Assembly: GCA_036496605.1 (NCBI GenBank)
Contig: DASXKV010000038.1
Coordinates: forward strand, 1 to 64,000
Direction: 5' to 3'
Length of the DNA stretch: 64,000 nt
Source of the DNA: Gemmatimonadaceae bacterium
Lineage (GTDB): Bacteria > Gemmatimonadota > Gemmatimonadetes > Gemmatimonadales > Gemmatimonadaceae
Position numbers and translations under genes: made by a program. Shown one piece after another: positions 27,145 through 35,905 of the stretch (its first letter is position 1; every line of letters begins with the position of its first letter). The notes below the pieces were generated by a model. It did no database searches and was not told the origin of the DNA. It saw only the letters and a program-made list of their open reading frames with translations.

Positions 27145-29703
27145 CTAACGTGACGGCCGTACGCTGTGCATCGCGCCGGCGCAGCTTCCCTGCGTCGAAA
27201 GACCAACGGCCTGTCGCAGTACGACGAGTGCGTCGCCTGCATCGAGACCGCCGTTGCAGTTCGCGTCGCCGGCCGGAAGCACCTGCACCAGCGTGCCGAG
27301 GACGGTTTTGCCGACATCGAGGTTCGCCAGGGCTTCGGCGACGAGGAGCGCATCGTTCGCATCGACGACGCCATCGAGATTCAGGTCACCGCGCAGCACC
27401 GCGACCGGTGCGACGACGGGCGCGACCCAGATCCCGCGGCCATACGTCGCCGCAACGAGTCGCTGGTTCATCTTATCGTAGACGAGATCGTTTACTTCCA
27501 CGTTAGGCAAGCCGCCCGCAGCCGTCTGCCAGGACGTTCCAGCATCGCTGCTCAACCAGACACCGACATCCGTGCCCACCGCAATCGCGCTTGCGGAGCC
27601 CACGAAGGTGATCGCGTTCGCCGGCACATCTGGCAGCGCGCTCCCGCCGGTCCCACTGATCGCCGACCACGTCATGCCCGCATCGTGGGATTCCCACAGG
27701 TGAGGCGTGCCAAATCCGCCGACGGCCGCCACCAGATGCGCTGCATCTGCAGGATCCAGCGCGAGGCCGTTGACGAAACGATCTGGAAGTCCGGATCCGC
27801 CCGCCGCGAACGTGACGCCGCCATCGACGCTCAAGCGTACGAGTCCATCGCTCGTGCCGACATATATGGTATCCGGGTCCGTGCGCGCGATCGCGATGCG
27901 GGTGATGGCGCCCGCTCCCTTGGTGAGATCCGAGCTCGCTGACACCTGCTGCCAGGTGTACTCATCGGTCGTTCGATACAGACGCTGCGTGCCGAAGTAG
28001 AGTGTACTGGAAATGAGAGGGTGCATAACGAGCGGTGGAAGATACAGGGCACGGTCGCTCGGGTCGACACCATCGTTCACGGAACGAATGACACCGTTCC
28101 CGAAGCGAGCAATGCCCGGACCGGGAGCGAAACCATTCCATTGTGCCTCCAACCAGAGCACATCCCCTGCGGCGCTGAACGCCGTGTACCCTCCATCGCC
28201 TGACCACAGCCCGTCCCAGTTCGGCAGGCCGTTGGATTCGATGACGCCGTTGTCCTGCGTCCCACCAACCAGATATGCATTCAGATTCGGACTGATCGAT
28301 ACGCCGGGATAGAACATCGTGATCTCCAGTCCGGCGCTCCGACTCACCCAGCTGTCGCCGCCATCAGTCGAAATGAACACGCCTCCATCGGATGCGCCGA
28401 CCAGGCGCGAGTGGTCCGTGGGATCGATCCTGACGGCGTGCCAATCGACGTGCACCTCGGCTCCGATTCGGCTGAAGCTCGCGCCGCCATCGGTCGAGCG
28501 AAACAGCCGCTCACCGCCAAGGTAGATTCGATTTGCATCCGTCGGGTCGACGGTTATCAGCAGGTCGTAGCCAGTCTGTTTTCCGATGTCGCCGCGCGGA
28601 TCATCCGTGCGCAACCCCGCTGCGACGAGCTTCGTCCACTGTCCGTTTGCATCGTTCCACCTCCACAGCCCCTCGAACTCGCCGATGCTGCCGTCGTAAT
28701 TGCCGACGGCGACCCACACCTGGTCGGGAGCGGCCGCCGACGTCGCCAACTGCACGCGCTCGATGCGGTCGCTCGTTAGGCCGGATGGCAGCGGGAGCAG
28801 CGTCCACGTGGCGCCCTTGTCCGCCGAGCGAAGCAACCCACCCTGTGACACGGTGCTCGTGCTCGCTCCGGCGAAGAGGATGTTGGGGTCGCGGGCGCTT
28901 GCCACGAGGCTGACTGTCCAACCGGTGTTGCTCAGTGACCAGCTCTGGCCGCTATCCGTCGAGCGAAAGATGCCGGTCGTTGTCGCCACCAACAGGACGG
29001 TGCTGCTCGTGGTGCCCGCGGTTGTGGGGTCGACGTACACGGCGCCCGTGGCGGAATAGTAGACGCCGGCATCCGGTCCGAGTTCAGCCGCCCCGAAGAG
29101 CTGCCAGCTTCTCCCGCCATCGACGGATCGCAGCATGCCGCAGCCGAACGATTCGTCATTCAACTCGCCCGTTCCCGCGTACACGATGTCGGGATTCCTG
29201 GGATCGACGGCGATGCCGCCGATGTTGAGTGAACACTGATCATCCGTGAGTGGTGCCCAGGTGCTTCCGCCGTCGCCGGTCTTCCAGACGCCACCGCCGG
29301 CAGAGCCCGCGTAGACCGTGTTGCGATTCGAGGGATCGATCGCCACGTCGGCGACGCGGCCGGCGTCGAGCTGCGGAGCGGAGAGGTAGTAGTTCGTCCG
29401 CTGGAGGATGGACCACGGTCCTTCCGAGGTCCACTGGGCGCCCGTGGCCAGCACGTCCGCCGAAATGCGCGGTGCGAGCGTCCGTGATGAGCTGCGCCGG
29501 AGTCGCATGATCTCCCGCAAGCCGCTGCTTGGGATTTGTTGATGCGGATAGGCGCGCTGCAGGCGATGATAGCGCCGGCGGGCAGCGACGTCTTCCTCGC
29601 GGCGTTGCGCCGCAACGGCGTGGCTGACGACGCCGAGCATCATCGCGAGCATGAATTGACGTGTGAGCGATCGCTGAATCTTCACTGTTATCCTCGCCGT
29701 CAT
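27145..29703 (-). CDS. Secreted Asp-box (BNR) beta-propeller protein with C-terminal dockerin
   Basis: The 852-residue protein has an N-terminal signal peptide (hydrophobic FMLAMMLGVVSHAVA, then AQ). It carries nine Asp-box motifs of the S-x-D-x-G-x-[ST]-[WF] kind, for example KTGDGGSTW, RSVDGGRSW, ISTDGGDSW and LSSDAGTSW, giving a sortilin/sialidase-like multi-bladed propeller. Residues 773-832 contain two calcium-binding dockerin loops: DLNLDGVVDANDALLVAEAL and DANCNGGLDAGDALVVLRQA, with Asp/Asn at positions 1, 3, 5, 9 and 12. Sialidase catalytic residues were not identified, so binding rather than hydrolysis is likely. The start overlaps the upstream lipoprotein gene as ATGA. Confidence 0.85.
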   Translation of the reverse strand: MTARITVKIQRSLTRQFMLAMMLGVVSHAVAAQRREEDVAARRRYHRLQRAYPHQQIPSSGLREIMRLRRSSSRTLAPRISADVLATGAQWTSEGPWSILQRTNYYLSAPQLDAGRVADVAIDPSNRNTVYAGSAGGGVWKTGDGGSTWAPLTDDQCSLNIGGIAVDPRNPDIVYAGTGELNDESFGCGMLRSVDGGRSWQLFGAAELGPDAGVYYSATGAVYVDPTTAGTTSSTVLLVATTTGIFRSTDSGQSWSLSNTGWTVSLVASARDPNILFAGASTSTVSQGGLLRSADKGATWTLLPLPSGLTSDRIERVQLATSAAAPDQVWVAVGNYDGSIGEFEGLWRWNDANGQWTKLVAAGLRTDDPRGDIGKQTGYDLLITVDPTDANRIYLGGERLFRSTDGGASFSRIGAEVHVDWHAVRIDPTDHSRLVGASDGGVFISTDGGDSWVSRSAGLEITMFYPGVSISPNLNAYLVGGTQDNGVIESNGLPNWDGLWSGDGGYTAFSAAGDVLWLEAQWNGFAPGPGIARFGNGVIRSVNDGVDPSDRALYLPPLVMHPLISSTLYFGTQRLYRTTDEYTWQQVSASSDLTKGAGAITRIAIARTDPDTIYVGTSDGLVRLSVDGGVTFAAGGSGLPDRFVNGLALDPADAAHLVAAVGGFGTPHLWESHDAGMTWSAISGTGGSALPDVPANAITFVGSASAIAVGTDVGVWLSSDAGTSWQTAAGGLPNVEVNDLVYDKMNQRLVAATYGRGIWVAPVVAPVAVLRGDLNLDGVVDANDALLVAEALANLDVGKTVLGTLVQVLPAGDANCNGGLDAGDALVVLRQAVGLSTQGSCAGAMHSVRPSR

Positions 29704-30236
29704 CGCACCGTGAACCCGGTGCTCGCACCAGCCGATCGCAGTCGCGAGCGGAGATCCTCGTGTTGCGCGGAGTGAAGCTCACTGAACGACAGCTGCAGCC
29801 CATCGAGCGCCGCCGCGCCGCGCGCGGTGCGTACCTGCCACGACAGGCGAAAGAGATCGGCGCTCGCGAGTCCGCCGACGGCAAAGCCGGCGACGCGCAC
29901 GCTTGGACCGACGGCATTGCTGACGCGCGTGGCCTTGTCGTCGAGCGGGAGCTCGCCGGCAAAGCGAAGCGCGAGCGTGTCGTAGGTCACGCGAGCCGTG
30001 TAGCTCGCGACCCGTGGGGTGCCGTTAGGCGCGCCAACCAGCCGCGCTGTGACGCTGACGACCGAACCCATGCGAGGCGCGCTGTCCGAGAGCATGAGAA
30101 CCACACCGACGTCTCGTCCCGACAACGTCGATTCCGGGAGGGCGCGTCGCTCGGGCTCGAGGCAGGACAGAGCGAGAACGGCCAAGAGTACGGCGCCCAG
30201 TCGCATCGGCCGCGCGAGGCGGTGACGAGGCATCAT
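29700..30236 (-). CDS. Small lipoprotein with a cohesin-like domain
   Basis: The 178-residue product has a signal sequence ending LAVLALSC, a plausible lipobox. The mature region follows the cohesin layout: MGSVVSVTARLVG (first strand pair), VASYTARVTYDTLALRFAGEL (the Y-D-x-x-x-L element), and later LFRLSWQVRT (the L-F-x-L-x-F-x-V element). Sequence identity to canonical cohesins would be low, so this is a fold-level inference. The gene overlaps both neighbours by 4 nt, between another cohesin-like lipoprotein and a dockerin protein. This strongly supports a docking role. Confidence 0.6.
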   Translation of the reverse strand: MMPRHRLARPMRLGAVLLAVLALSCLEPERRALPESTLSGRDVGVVLMLSDSAPRMGSVVSVTARLVGAPNGTPRVASYTARVTYDTLALRFAGELPLDDKATRVSNAVGPSVRVAGFAVGGLASADLFRLSWQVRTARGAAALDGLQLSFSELHSAQHEDLRSRLRSAGASTGFTVR

Positions 30237-31621
30237 TTGATGACCAGTGGATAATGAGTGGATGTCGTTTGCGAGAGGAGCGACGATTCATCGAGCGCGA
30301 CGACGTCGAGAGGGACAACGAACAACCCACCGGCGCCGCCAGCCGGGCCGAGGTCGGTGCGCGCGACGAGACGGAATGTGATGAGCTCCTCGCTCCCGCT
30401 CAGGCCATTGGCGTATGCGGCCGTGAGCCTAACGATTGAGCTCGTGTAGACCTCCGCGCCGCTGGCCGTGACGCCGGACCCCACGGAGATGGCATCGAGG
30501 AAGGTCGCAACACCCGTGGATTTCGGGGTCAGGTCGCCCGACCAGCTGACGAGAATGCTCGCCGCGCCCACGGTCGAAGTGCGGCTGTCCATCACCACGG
30601 TGACGGAGATGGTATCGCCCGCATGCCAGTTGGTGCGCGACAGGGTAGTGTAGAGCACCGGCCCGTTAGGCTTCGTGACTTGCACCCAGATCGAATCGGC
30701 GACGCCCGCAGTGGCGGTCGCGACGACCCAGGCCGCGCCCTCCGCGACGCCGGTGACCGTTCCGTGTGCGTCGACGCTCGCTACACTTGGCGCACGGGTC
30801 GCGTACGTAATCGCCACGCCACTCAGCGCCGCGCCCGTGCTGTCTCGCACCGCCGTTGTCGGAGCGACTGTCGCGTTAGGCGAGAGGAGATAGACCTTTC
30901 CCGCCGGCGACTCGTAGGAGATTGACGCTGGAATGGCGAGCGGCGGAGCCACGTTCAGCGCCGCCGACGTCGCCGCGGCGACGGCCGTCGCCGTGAACGT
31001 CAACGTCACCGGGCCCGATCCCGTGAGGCTCAGGTCGACGAAAGTCGCGACGCCCGCAACCGCGGTCACTGAGAGCGATCCGGAAAGACTCGCACTGCCG
31101 CTGCTCACGGCAGCAGTCACACTTGTCGTCGACGACGTGACGAGGTTGCCCGCCTGGTCTCTCACCTCGACCACGGGTTGTGTCGTGAGAGCTGCTTTCG
31201 ACACCGCGCCGGCGGGCTGCGTTCGGATCGCGAGCTGCGTCGCCGCGCCGGGCGTCACGGTGACCGTAACGGAAGAGGAGGAAACGCTACCGGCGGATGC
31301 GGCAATCCCGGACGTTCCAGTCCGCGCACCAGTGACCCTTCCCGATTGCTCGATGATTCCGACGGTCGGATCCGACGACATCCACGTCACGGTCAGCCCA
31401 GGAATCGAGTTTCCGTCGCGGTTGCGGACGTCTGCCGAAAACGACACCGAGCTCCCCGAGGCGATGGTTTGCGACGTGGACGGTGTGATGACGACCGTCG
31501 CCGGTGTCGTGTCGGGCGCGGTGCCGTGATCGCCCCCCGAGCCTCCACAACCTCCAACCGCCAGCAGTCCAATGGCGAACAGGCCAATGGGACAACGCGC
31601 GCGTGCTGACTGCCTTCGCAT
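30233..31621 (-). CDS. Lipoprotein with Ig-like (Big) domains and a C-terminal cohesin-like domain
   Basis: The start at 31621 is chosen because GGAG lies 8 nt upstream; ATG 31627 and GTG 31633 are alternatives. The 462-residue product has a lipobox (LLAVGGC) and a Gly/Asp-rich spacer. A BIG2-type repeat follows (ATVVITPSTSQTIASGSSVSF, then VTWMSSDPTVGIIEQSGRVTG). Next come a central Ig-like module and a second BIG2-type repeat ending GVAEGAAWVVATA. The last 140 residues resemble cohesin (GDTISVTVVMDSRT, ILVSWSGDLTPKS, ELITFRLVART). It is probably an outer-membrane scaffold and the first gene of the cluster. Confidence 0.65.
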   Translation of the reverse strand: MRRQSARARCPIGLFAIGLLAVGGCGGSGGDHGTAPDTTPATVVITPSTSQTIASGSSVSFSADVRNRDGNSIPGLTVTWMSSDPTVGIIEQSGRVTGARTGTSGIAASAGSVSSSSVTVTVTPGAATQLAIRTQPAGAVSKAALTTQPVVEVRDQAGNLVTSSTTSVTAAVSSGSASLSGSLSVTAVAGVATFVDLSLTGSGPVTLTFTATAVAAATSAALNVAPPLAIPASISYESPAGKVYLLSPNATVAPTTAVRDSTGAALSGVAITYATRAPSVASVDAHGTVTGVAEGAAWVVATATAGVADSIWVQVTKPNGPVLYTTLSRTNWHAGDTISVTVVMDSRTSTVGAASILVSWSGDLTPKSTGVATFLDAISVGSGVTASGAEVYTSSIVRLTAAYANGLSGSEELITFRLVARTDLGPAGGAGGLFVVPLDVVALDESSLLSQTTSTHYPLVIK

Positions 31622-31928
31622 GCGCATCTCCACTCGTGTGATCCAACGCGCAGCTCGCCACGAGCGACCCGCGGCCGAGCTGAATCCTGCGACACGAGCA
31701 TAGGCATCCGGAGTCAGCCGCCGATCAGATCACGATCAGTTGGCGCGTATTAATGAGCGTCATCGTGGCCAGCACTCGGACTCGCGCACCGCGAGGCGGT
31801 GTCGCCGAACGACTGTCGGAGCCTCCACTGACGCTCAACTGATTGCCATCTGATCTGCTCGCGCGATGATGTGTGTTGCGTGATGCGCCCGATTAGCACC
31901 CTGACCCGCATCGCTACCGCACATACCC
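31622..31928. other. Divergent intergenic region between the cohesin-like cluster and the exported coiled-coil gene
   Basis: No gene is supported in this stretch, which should hold both divergent promoters. A small hairpin (CACCGC-GA-GGCGGTG, near 31787-31801) and a cluster of GATC-containing half-sites near 31725-31740 are visible. No clear TTGACA/TATAAT pair was found. Confidence 0.4.
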
Positions 31929-33428
31929 ATGGCCACTTCCACTAGACGTCAACGATGGCTACGCCTCCCTATGGTTGTGGTGGCACTCGTCGTCGCCGCC
32001 AGGCGTCTCACGCGTGCCCAAGGAGGAAATTCCCAATCGGGCAGTAATCCCCCGAACATGGGCTTTTATCACGGCGGCTGGTGTTCGCGAACGGCGGCCG
32101 ACATCCGCAGTCAATACGACGCGGCTATGCGCGAATACGCCGCCGCGGAAGAGAGGCACGCCGCCGCCGTGAGAGCGAGCGCGGATGCTGCGGCACACCA
32201 CGATATCGAAAAGGCCGACCAGGCAACGGCAGCGGCGGACGCGGCGCAGGATGAGATGGACGAGCTCCGCAGCCTCATCGCGCAACTGCGACGCGAATGG
32301 AGCAACATTCGGGGGTCGTGCGGCCTTCCCAGCGACATCGGCAATCAGGATCCGGGTGCGAGTCCCGCACAGTCCTCGGGCTCGAGTCCGAGCGGCGGCT
32401 CCGGAGGAGGCGGCCGTGGGGCATCGGGCGGTGGAGGTGGTGGCGCGGGTAGCGGCTCGTCCGGCAGCAACACCGGATCGGCCGGGGGCGGGAACACTGG
32501 CGAGACTTCCGGGACGCTGGAGTACGAGTGGCTCGTCATTCCGCCGCCTAACGGCGCCGCGAACCGCCGCCAAGGATTCGGCGTGCTCCTCGGCCGCCAC
32601 ATCGCCGCACGAAAGAGCCTTCGACTCGCGCTCGACAGCATCGATCATCCCGCGCTCTTGCGCGACAGCGTCGGCGTCGTGAGTTCGCGAACGCTGCAAC
32701 CCAACCCGGCGCCGGCCGACGCGTCACCCATTCTTCGCACAGGGCTCGAGGCCGTCGGTTTCCTCGAGCGTGAAGTCGCAGATCTGCAGGACTACCGAGT
32801 GGACTATGGCCGCTACCTTGGCGCGCTCGACGCGCGCAACACGGCGGCGGCCACGGACCAAGCCAACGCGACGATCGAGTTGATGAAGGACGCGATCAAT
32901 TCCGCCAACGAGTCCACCGCCCGATTCTCGCTAACGGCAAAGGCGCTCGAGGCGGTGCTGGCGCCGGAGGCGTCCTTGCCGAGTGGAGCTCGCAAGCACT
33001 TTCGCCCTTCTATCGCGCCCAGTCTGGAGCAGGAGCTGGAAAGCGCCGGTCTGACGTCGAGCGACGTCGCTCACGTCATCGATGACATGAAGAGCACCAG
33101 GCCGGACCAGATCGATGCCAGTCTCGGTCGCTCAGCTCGACAGATCGCCGCGGATTTTCTCGTCGCGAACGCTCTGTCTGCGTCAGGCAAGTGGCCCCGG
33201 CCACCCGAGCTGCCCGAGCTCGATGGCGCGTATGCCATGGCGATGGCCGCCGTGGCGCGGCGCGTTCCCGACCACACTGAAGCGGCCGCGACACAGGCCG
33301 GAACGTCCGCGGGTGGAGTGTCATCCCATTCGAGCGGCGCGGCGTGGATCGTGGGAGGAGCTGCGGCTCTCCTACTCATCGGCGGTGGAGGATTCTCCTG
33401 GGCACGCGCTCGTCGGCGGAGCTCATGA
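31929..33428 (+). CDS. Exported coiled-coil protein with Gly/Ser-rich linker and C-terminal membrane anchor
   Basis: The 499-residue protein has a signal sequence (LPMVVVALVVAARRLTRAQ) and an Ala/Glu/Asp-rich coiled coil at about 55-125 flanked by cysteines (C52, C130). A Gly/Ser-rich disordered linker covers about 135-195. A mostly helical region follows (200-440), then a C-terminal hydrophobic helix (AAWIVGGAAALLLIGGGGF) with the basic tail RARRRSS. That end resembles a sorting-signal or tail-anchor layout, though no LPxTG or known CTERM motif is seen. Family not recognised. It is divergent from the cohesin-like cluster, so a surface-linked role is possible. Confidence 0.6.
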   Translation: MATSTRRQRWLRLPMVVVALVVAARRLTRAQGGNSQSGSNPPNMGFYHGGWCSRTAADIRSQYDAAMREYAAAEERHAAAVRASADAAAHHDIEKADQATAAADAAQDEMDELRSLIAQLRREWSNIRGSCGLPSDIGNQDPGASPAQSSGSSPSGGSGGGGRGASGGGGGGAGSGSSGSNTGSAGGGNTGETSGTLEYEWLVIPPPNGAANRRQGFGVLLGRHIAARKSLRLALDSIDHPALLRDSVGVVSSRTLQPNPAPADASPILRTGLEAVGFLEREVADLQDYRVDYGRYLGALDARNTAAATDQANATIELMKDAINSANESTARFSLTAKALEAVLAPEASLPSGARKHFRPSIAPSLEQELESAGLTSSDVAHVIDDMKSTRPDQIDASLGRSARQIAADFLVANALSASGKWPRPPELPELDGAYAMAMAAVARRVPDHTEAAATQAGTSAGGVSSHSSGAAWIVGGAAALLLIGGGGFSWARARRRSS

Positions 33429-33477
33429 TGCCCGGGTTCCCTGAGCGTCGCGCAAACTCGAGCACGAAGGAGGACGC

Positions 33478-33882
33478 ATGATCTTCTTCTCTCATATCTG
33501 GGATGGCGTGCTGAAACTCGCCTCGCTCTTCGCCGTGGTAATGCTGCTCATGACGCTGCACATTGAAGACCGCCTCGAGAGCATGGGCGTCTCCTCGAGC
33601 ACGGCGACCTTCGTTGTGGTCGTGTTACTGATGGCGATCTGGATTCCGCTCTATCGACAGGGTTTGTCGACGCTCGCCGCATGGCTGTATGCAAACGTGA
33701 ATCTTGGCGCGAGAGTCTCGTTCTCGGAGGCGCGGCAGCTCGCGAGAATCTTTCAGCTCGATCTCTCTCTGAAGTGGGTTCCGCTCAAAGAAGTGCGTCG
33801 GCTGCCGAGGCCGCAGCGGCGAGACGCCCTTCTCTCGGCGCTCACCGGCTTGATGCCGCATCGCAAGGCAATGCTGATCTGA
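33478..33882 (+). CDS. Small two-TM membrane protein
   Basis: GGAGG lies 7 nt before the ATG, and the gene starts 50 nt after the exported coiled-coil gene, so co-transcription is likely. The 134-residue product has hydrophobic segments at about 12-29 (LKLASLFAVVMLLMTLHI) and 43-60 (ATFVVVVLLMAIWIPLY). A cytoplasmic, Arg-rich C-terminal half follows. Family not recognised. It could assist export or anchoring of its upstream neighbour, but nothing in the sequence proves this. Confidence 0.6.
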   Translation: MIFFSHIWDGVLKLASLFAVVMLLMTLHIEDRLESMGVSSSTATFVVVVLLMAIWIPLYRQGLSTLAAWLYANVNLGARVSFSEARQLARIFQLDLSLKWVPLKEVRRLPRPQRRDALLSALTGLMPHRKAMLI

Positions 33883-33907
33883 ACCGCCCTGTCCGAGTCG
33901 GGCACGA

Positions 33908-35344
33908 CTAGTCGATTCGTTTCGCGTGGGCGCTCTCGCCGCCCTGGTGCACGATCAGCTCTATCGCCTTGCCGCGGCCATCCGTCACGAACGACACCCG
34001 CGCGTCGAACGCTTTCACAAAGAAATCGTGGTCGCCCTCCGGCAGGATCTCGAACGGCGGCTGACCGGCGACCTGCGTGAGGAAACGCTCATTCTCGCGC
34101 GTGACGGTCATGACTGCGCCGCCCGGCAGCTGGTAGCGACCGACGTACGCGTCAAAGATCTTCGGATCGATCGCCACTGCCCGATGCTCCTTCGAGGATT
34201 CAACCAGCCGTGAGAGAATGTCAACGGCGAGTCGGTCGCCGTTCACCTTCCCGCCCGTCACGTTCCTGAACAGCACGACGCCGACTTCCGCCGGCCGGCT
34301 GAAGTACATCGATGCGCCGTAGCCGGCCACGCCGCCGTTATGGCCGGTGAAGGCGAAGGCCTGGCGACGCATGGCCATGAACCCGAGTCCGTAGCCCGAT
34401 CCCAACTCCGACGACGACGCCACCACGCCGCCGAACGCCGAGTCGAGGCGGGCTGACGGTAGCACGCTCGCGGGGCCGTGACCGAGCTCGAACTCCACGA
34501 ATCGACTCAGGTCGTCGACCGTAGTGAAGATGGCGCCGTTAGGCACCTTGTATCCGCGCCCCTCGCGTCCCTCCTTCGCCGCCGTCAGGCTGTCGATCGC
34601 GCCGCCGCGGCTCACGTCATAGCCTGTCGCAACGTCGGCGGCGATGCTCGGATCGATCTCGAAGCGCGTACGCGTCATCCCGAGCGGCTCGAGTACGTGC
34701 GTCCGCTCCCACGTGGTATACGGCACGCCGGCGGCGCGGCCCAGCGCGGCGCCGAGAATGGCGTAGCCAATGTTCGAATAGAGGAAGCGCGTCCCTGGCA
34801 TGTACGCGTAGCTGGTGTGCGGGAGCGCCGAGATGAGCGTTTCCTCCCACTTCGCGACGGGACCACTCCAGAACGGTCCTTCTTCGCGTGGCTCGCGCGA
34901 GAGCCCCGCGGTCATCGTCGCGAGTTGGAGCAGCGTTGGAGGCGAAGCGCCGACGGGCATCCCGCCGACCGTGCGAATCTCAGGGAAGAACTTCTCGACC
35001 GGATCGGCGAGGCGGACCTTCCCCGCCTGTTCGAGCTGCATCAGCATGACCGCCGTGAAGGGCTTCGTGATCGATCCGATGCGGTAGACCGTGTTGCGGT
35101 CGGCGAGCCTGCGCGTGGCACGATTCGCGAAGCCGTAACTCCTCGTCCACACGAGGTCACCACCGGCGACGACGCCGACGGTGATGCTGCCGACGCTGTC
35201 CTTCGCGAACTCCGCCGCGACGAGCGAGTCGATGCCTGGAAGCGCGGGCTCGACACGACGCGCGAGTGCCTGGGCGTCCAGCGTTGCCGCCGCGGCGAGC
35301 AGCAGCGGGATGGCGTTCGCGAAGACACGCGCGACGGTTTTCAT
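33908..35344 (-). CDS. Exported serine hydrolase of the beta-lactamase class C / penicillin-binding protein fold
   Basis: From the ATG at 35344 (MKTVARVFANAIPLLLAAAA, a signal peptide ending near LDAQA) the product is 478 residues. The nucleophile motif S91-I-T-K94 is in YRIGSITKPFTAVMLMQLE. The second motif Y189-S-N191 is in RFLYSNIGYAILG. A late His-Asn-Gly (TGHNGG) replaces the KTG box, as in esterase and D-aminopeptidase relatives. The C-terminal 100 residues form an extra beta-rich domain common in these family members. Likely substrates are peptides or esters; resistance to beta-lactams should not be assumed. Confidence 0.85.
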   Translation of the reverse strand: MKTVARVFANAIPLLLAAAATLDAQALARRVEPALPGIDSLVAAEFAKDSVGSITVGVVAGGDLVWTRSYGFANRATRRLADRNTVYRIGSITKPFTAVMLMQLEQAGKVRLADPVEKFFPEIRTVGGMPVGASPPTLLQLATMTAGLSREPREEGPFWSGPVAKWEETLISALPHTSYAYMPGTRFLYSNIGYAILGAALGRAAGVPYTTWERTHVLEPLGMTRTRFEIDPSIAADVATGYDVSRGGAIDSLTAAKEGREGRGYKVPNGAIFTTVDDLSRFVEFELGHGPASVLPSARLDSAFGGVVASSSELGSGYGLGFMAMRRQAFAFTGHNGGVAGYGASMYFSRPAEVGVVLFRNVTGGKVNGDRLAVDILSRLVESSKEHRAVAIDPKIFDAYVGRYQLPGGAVMTVTRENERFLTQVAGQPPFEILPEGDHDFFVKAFDARVSFVTDGRGKAIELIVHQGGESAHAKRID

Positions 35345-35516
35345 GTTGGGTCTCCAGTAGTTGTCCATGACGAAGACAACAATGAGGTTCTTCCCTCATC
35401 ATCACGTCGTATCATACATCGTCATGGCGCGACCAGCAGGGAAGAGCGCGGCGCGTTGCTCGCCCTCGCCGGCGGCATTAGCGTATTTTCGGGACATGCA
35501 GCGATCCGAGGAGCCA

Positions 35517-35810
35517 ATGAATCCGAAGAAAGCCAAGCTGCTGGAGACTCTCGAAGAATCAGCGCGTGTCCACAGTGCGTCGCTTCTACGGAGTCTGGAT
35601 ATCGCCGCCCACCCCGAGAAGCACGGATGGCAGCGGAGCATTCTCACGGCCGTGGTCGTCCTTCCGCTCACCGGGCTGAGTGCGATGATTACTGAGGCCA
35701 ACCGCTTCCTGGTCGCGCAGTCGGATGACGAGGCCTGGGATCGATCATCTCCACCACCGAGTGATGCGCGCGACGGCAGCAACGTTCTTCCTCCGGATTC
35801 CTCGGCCTAA
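35517..35810 (+). CDS. Hypothetical small protein
   Basis: The start at 35517 is favoured by GAGGAG 5 nt upstream; an ATG at 35496 is the alternative. The 97-residue product begins MNPKKAKLLETLEESARVHS, contains one moderately hydrophobic helix (SILTAVVVLPLTGLSAMI), and ends in an acidic, Pro/Ser-rich tail. The stop codon TAA lies inside a copy of the dispersed GCCTAACG octamer. Family not recognised. It is convergent with the permease gene that ends at 35906. Confidence 0.5.
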   Translation: MNPKKAKLLETLEESARVHSASLLRSLDIAAHPEKHGWQRSILTAVVVLPLTGLSAMITEANRFLVAQSDDEAWDRSSPPPSDARDGSNVLPPDSSA

Positions 35811-35905
35811 CGGCGACTGCTCGACACGGAAGTCGCCAGGGACGGCCTCGCGATCAGCGCTTCGGGTGTGGCTTGAGTGCGGTCCTGCCGGCTTTGCGTG
35901 CGCGA

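Noticed and set aside
27145-29703. A sialidase
   Set aside because: Asp-boxes are present, but the Arg triad and the Asp/Tyr/Glu catalytic set were not found. Asp-boxes alone also occur in sortilin-like and binding propellers.
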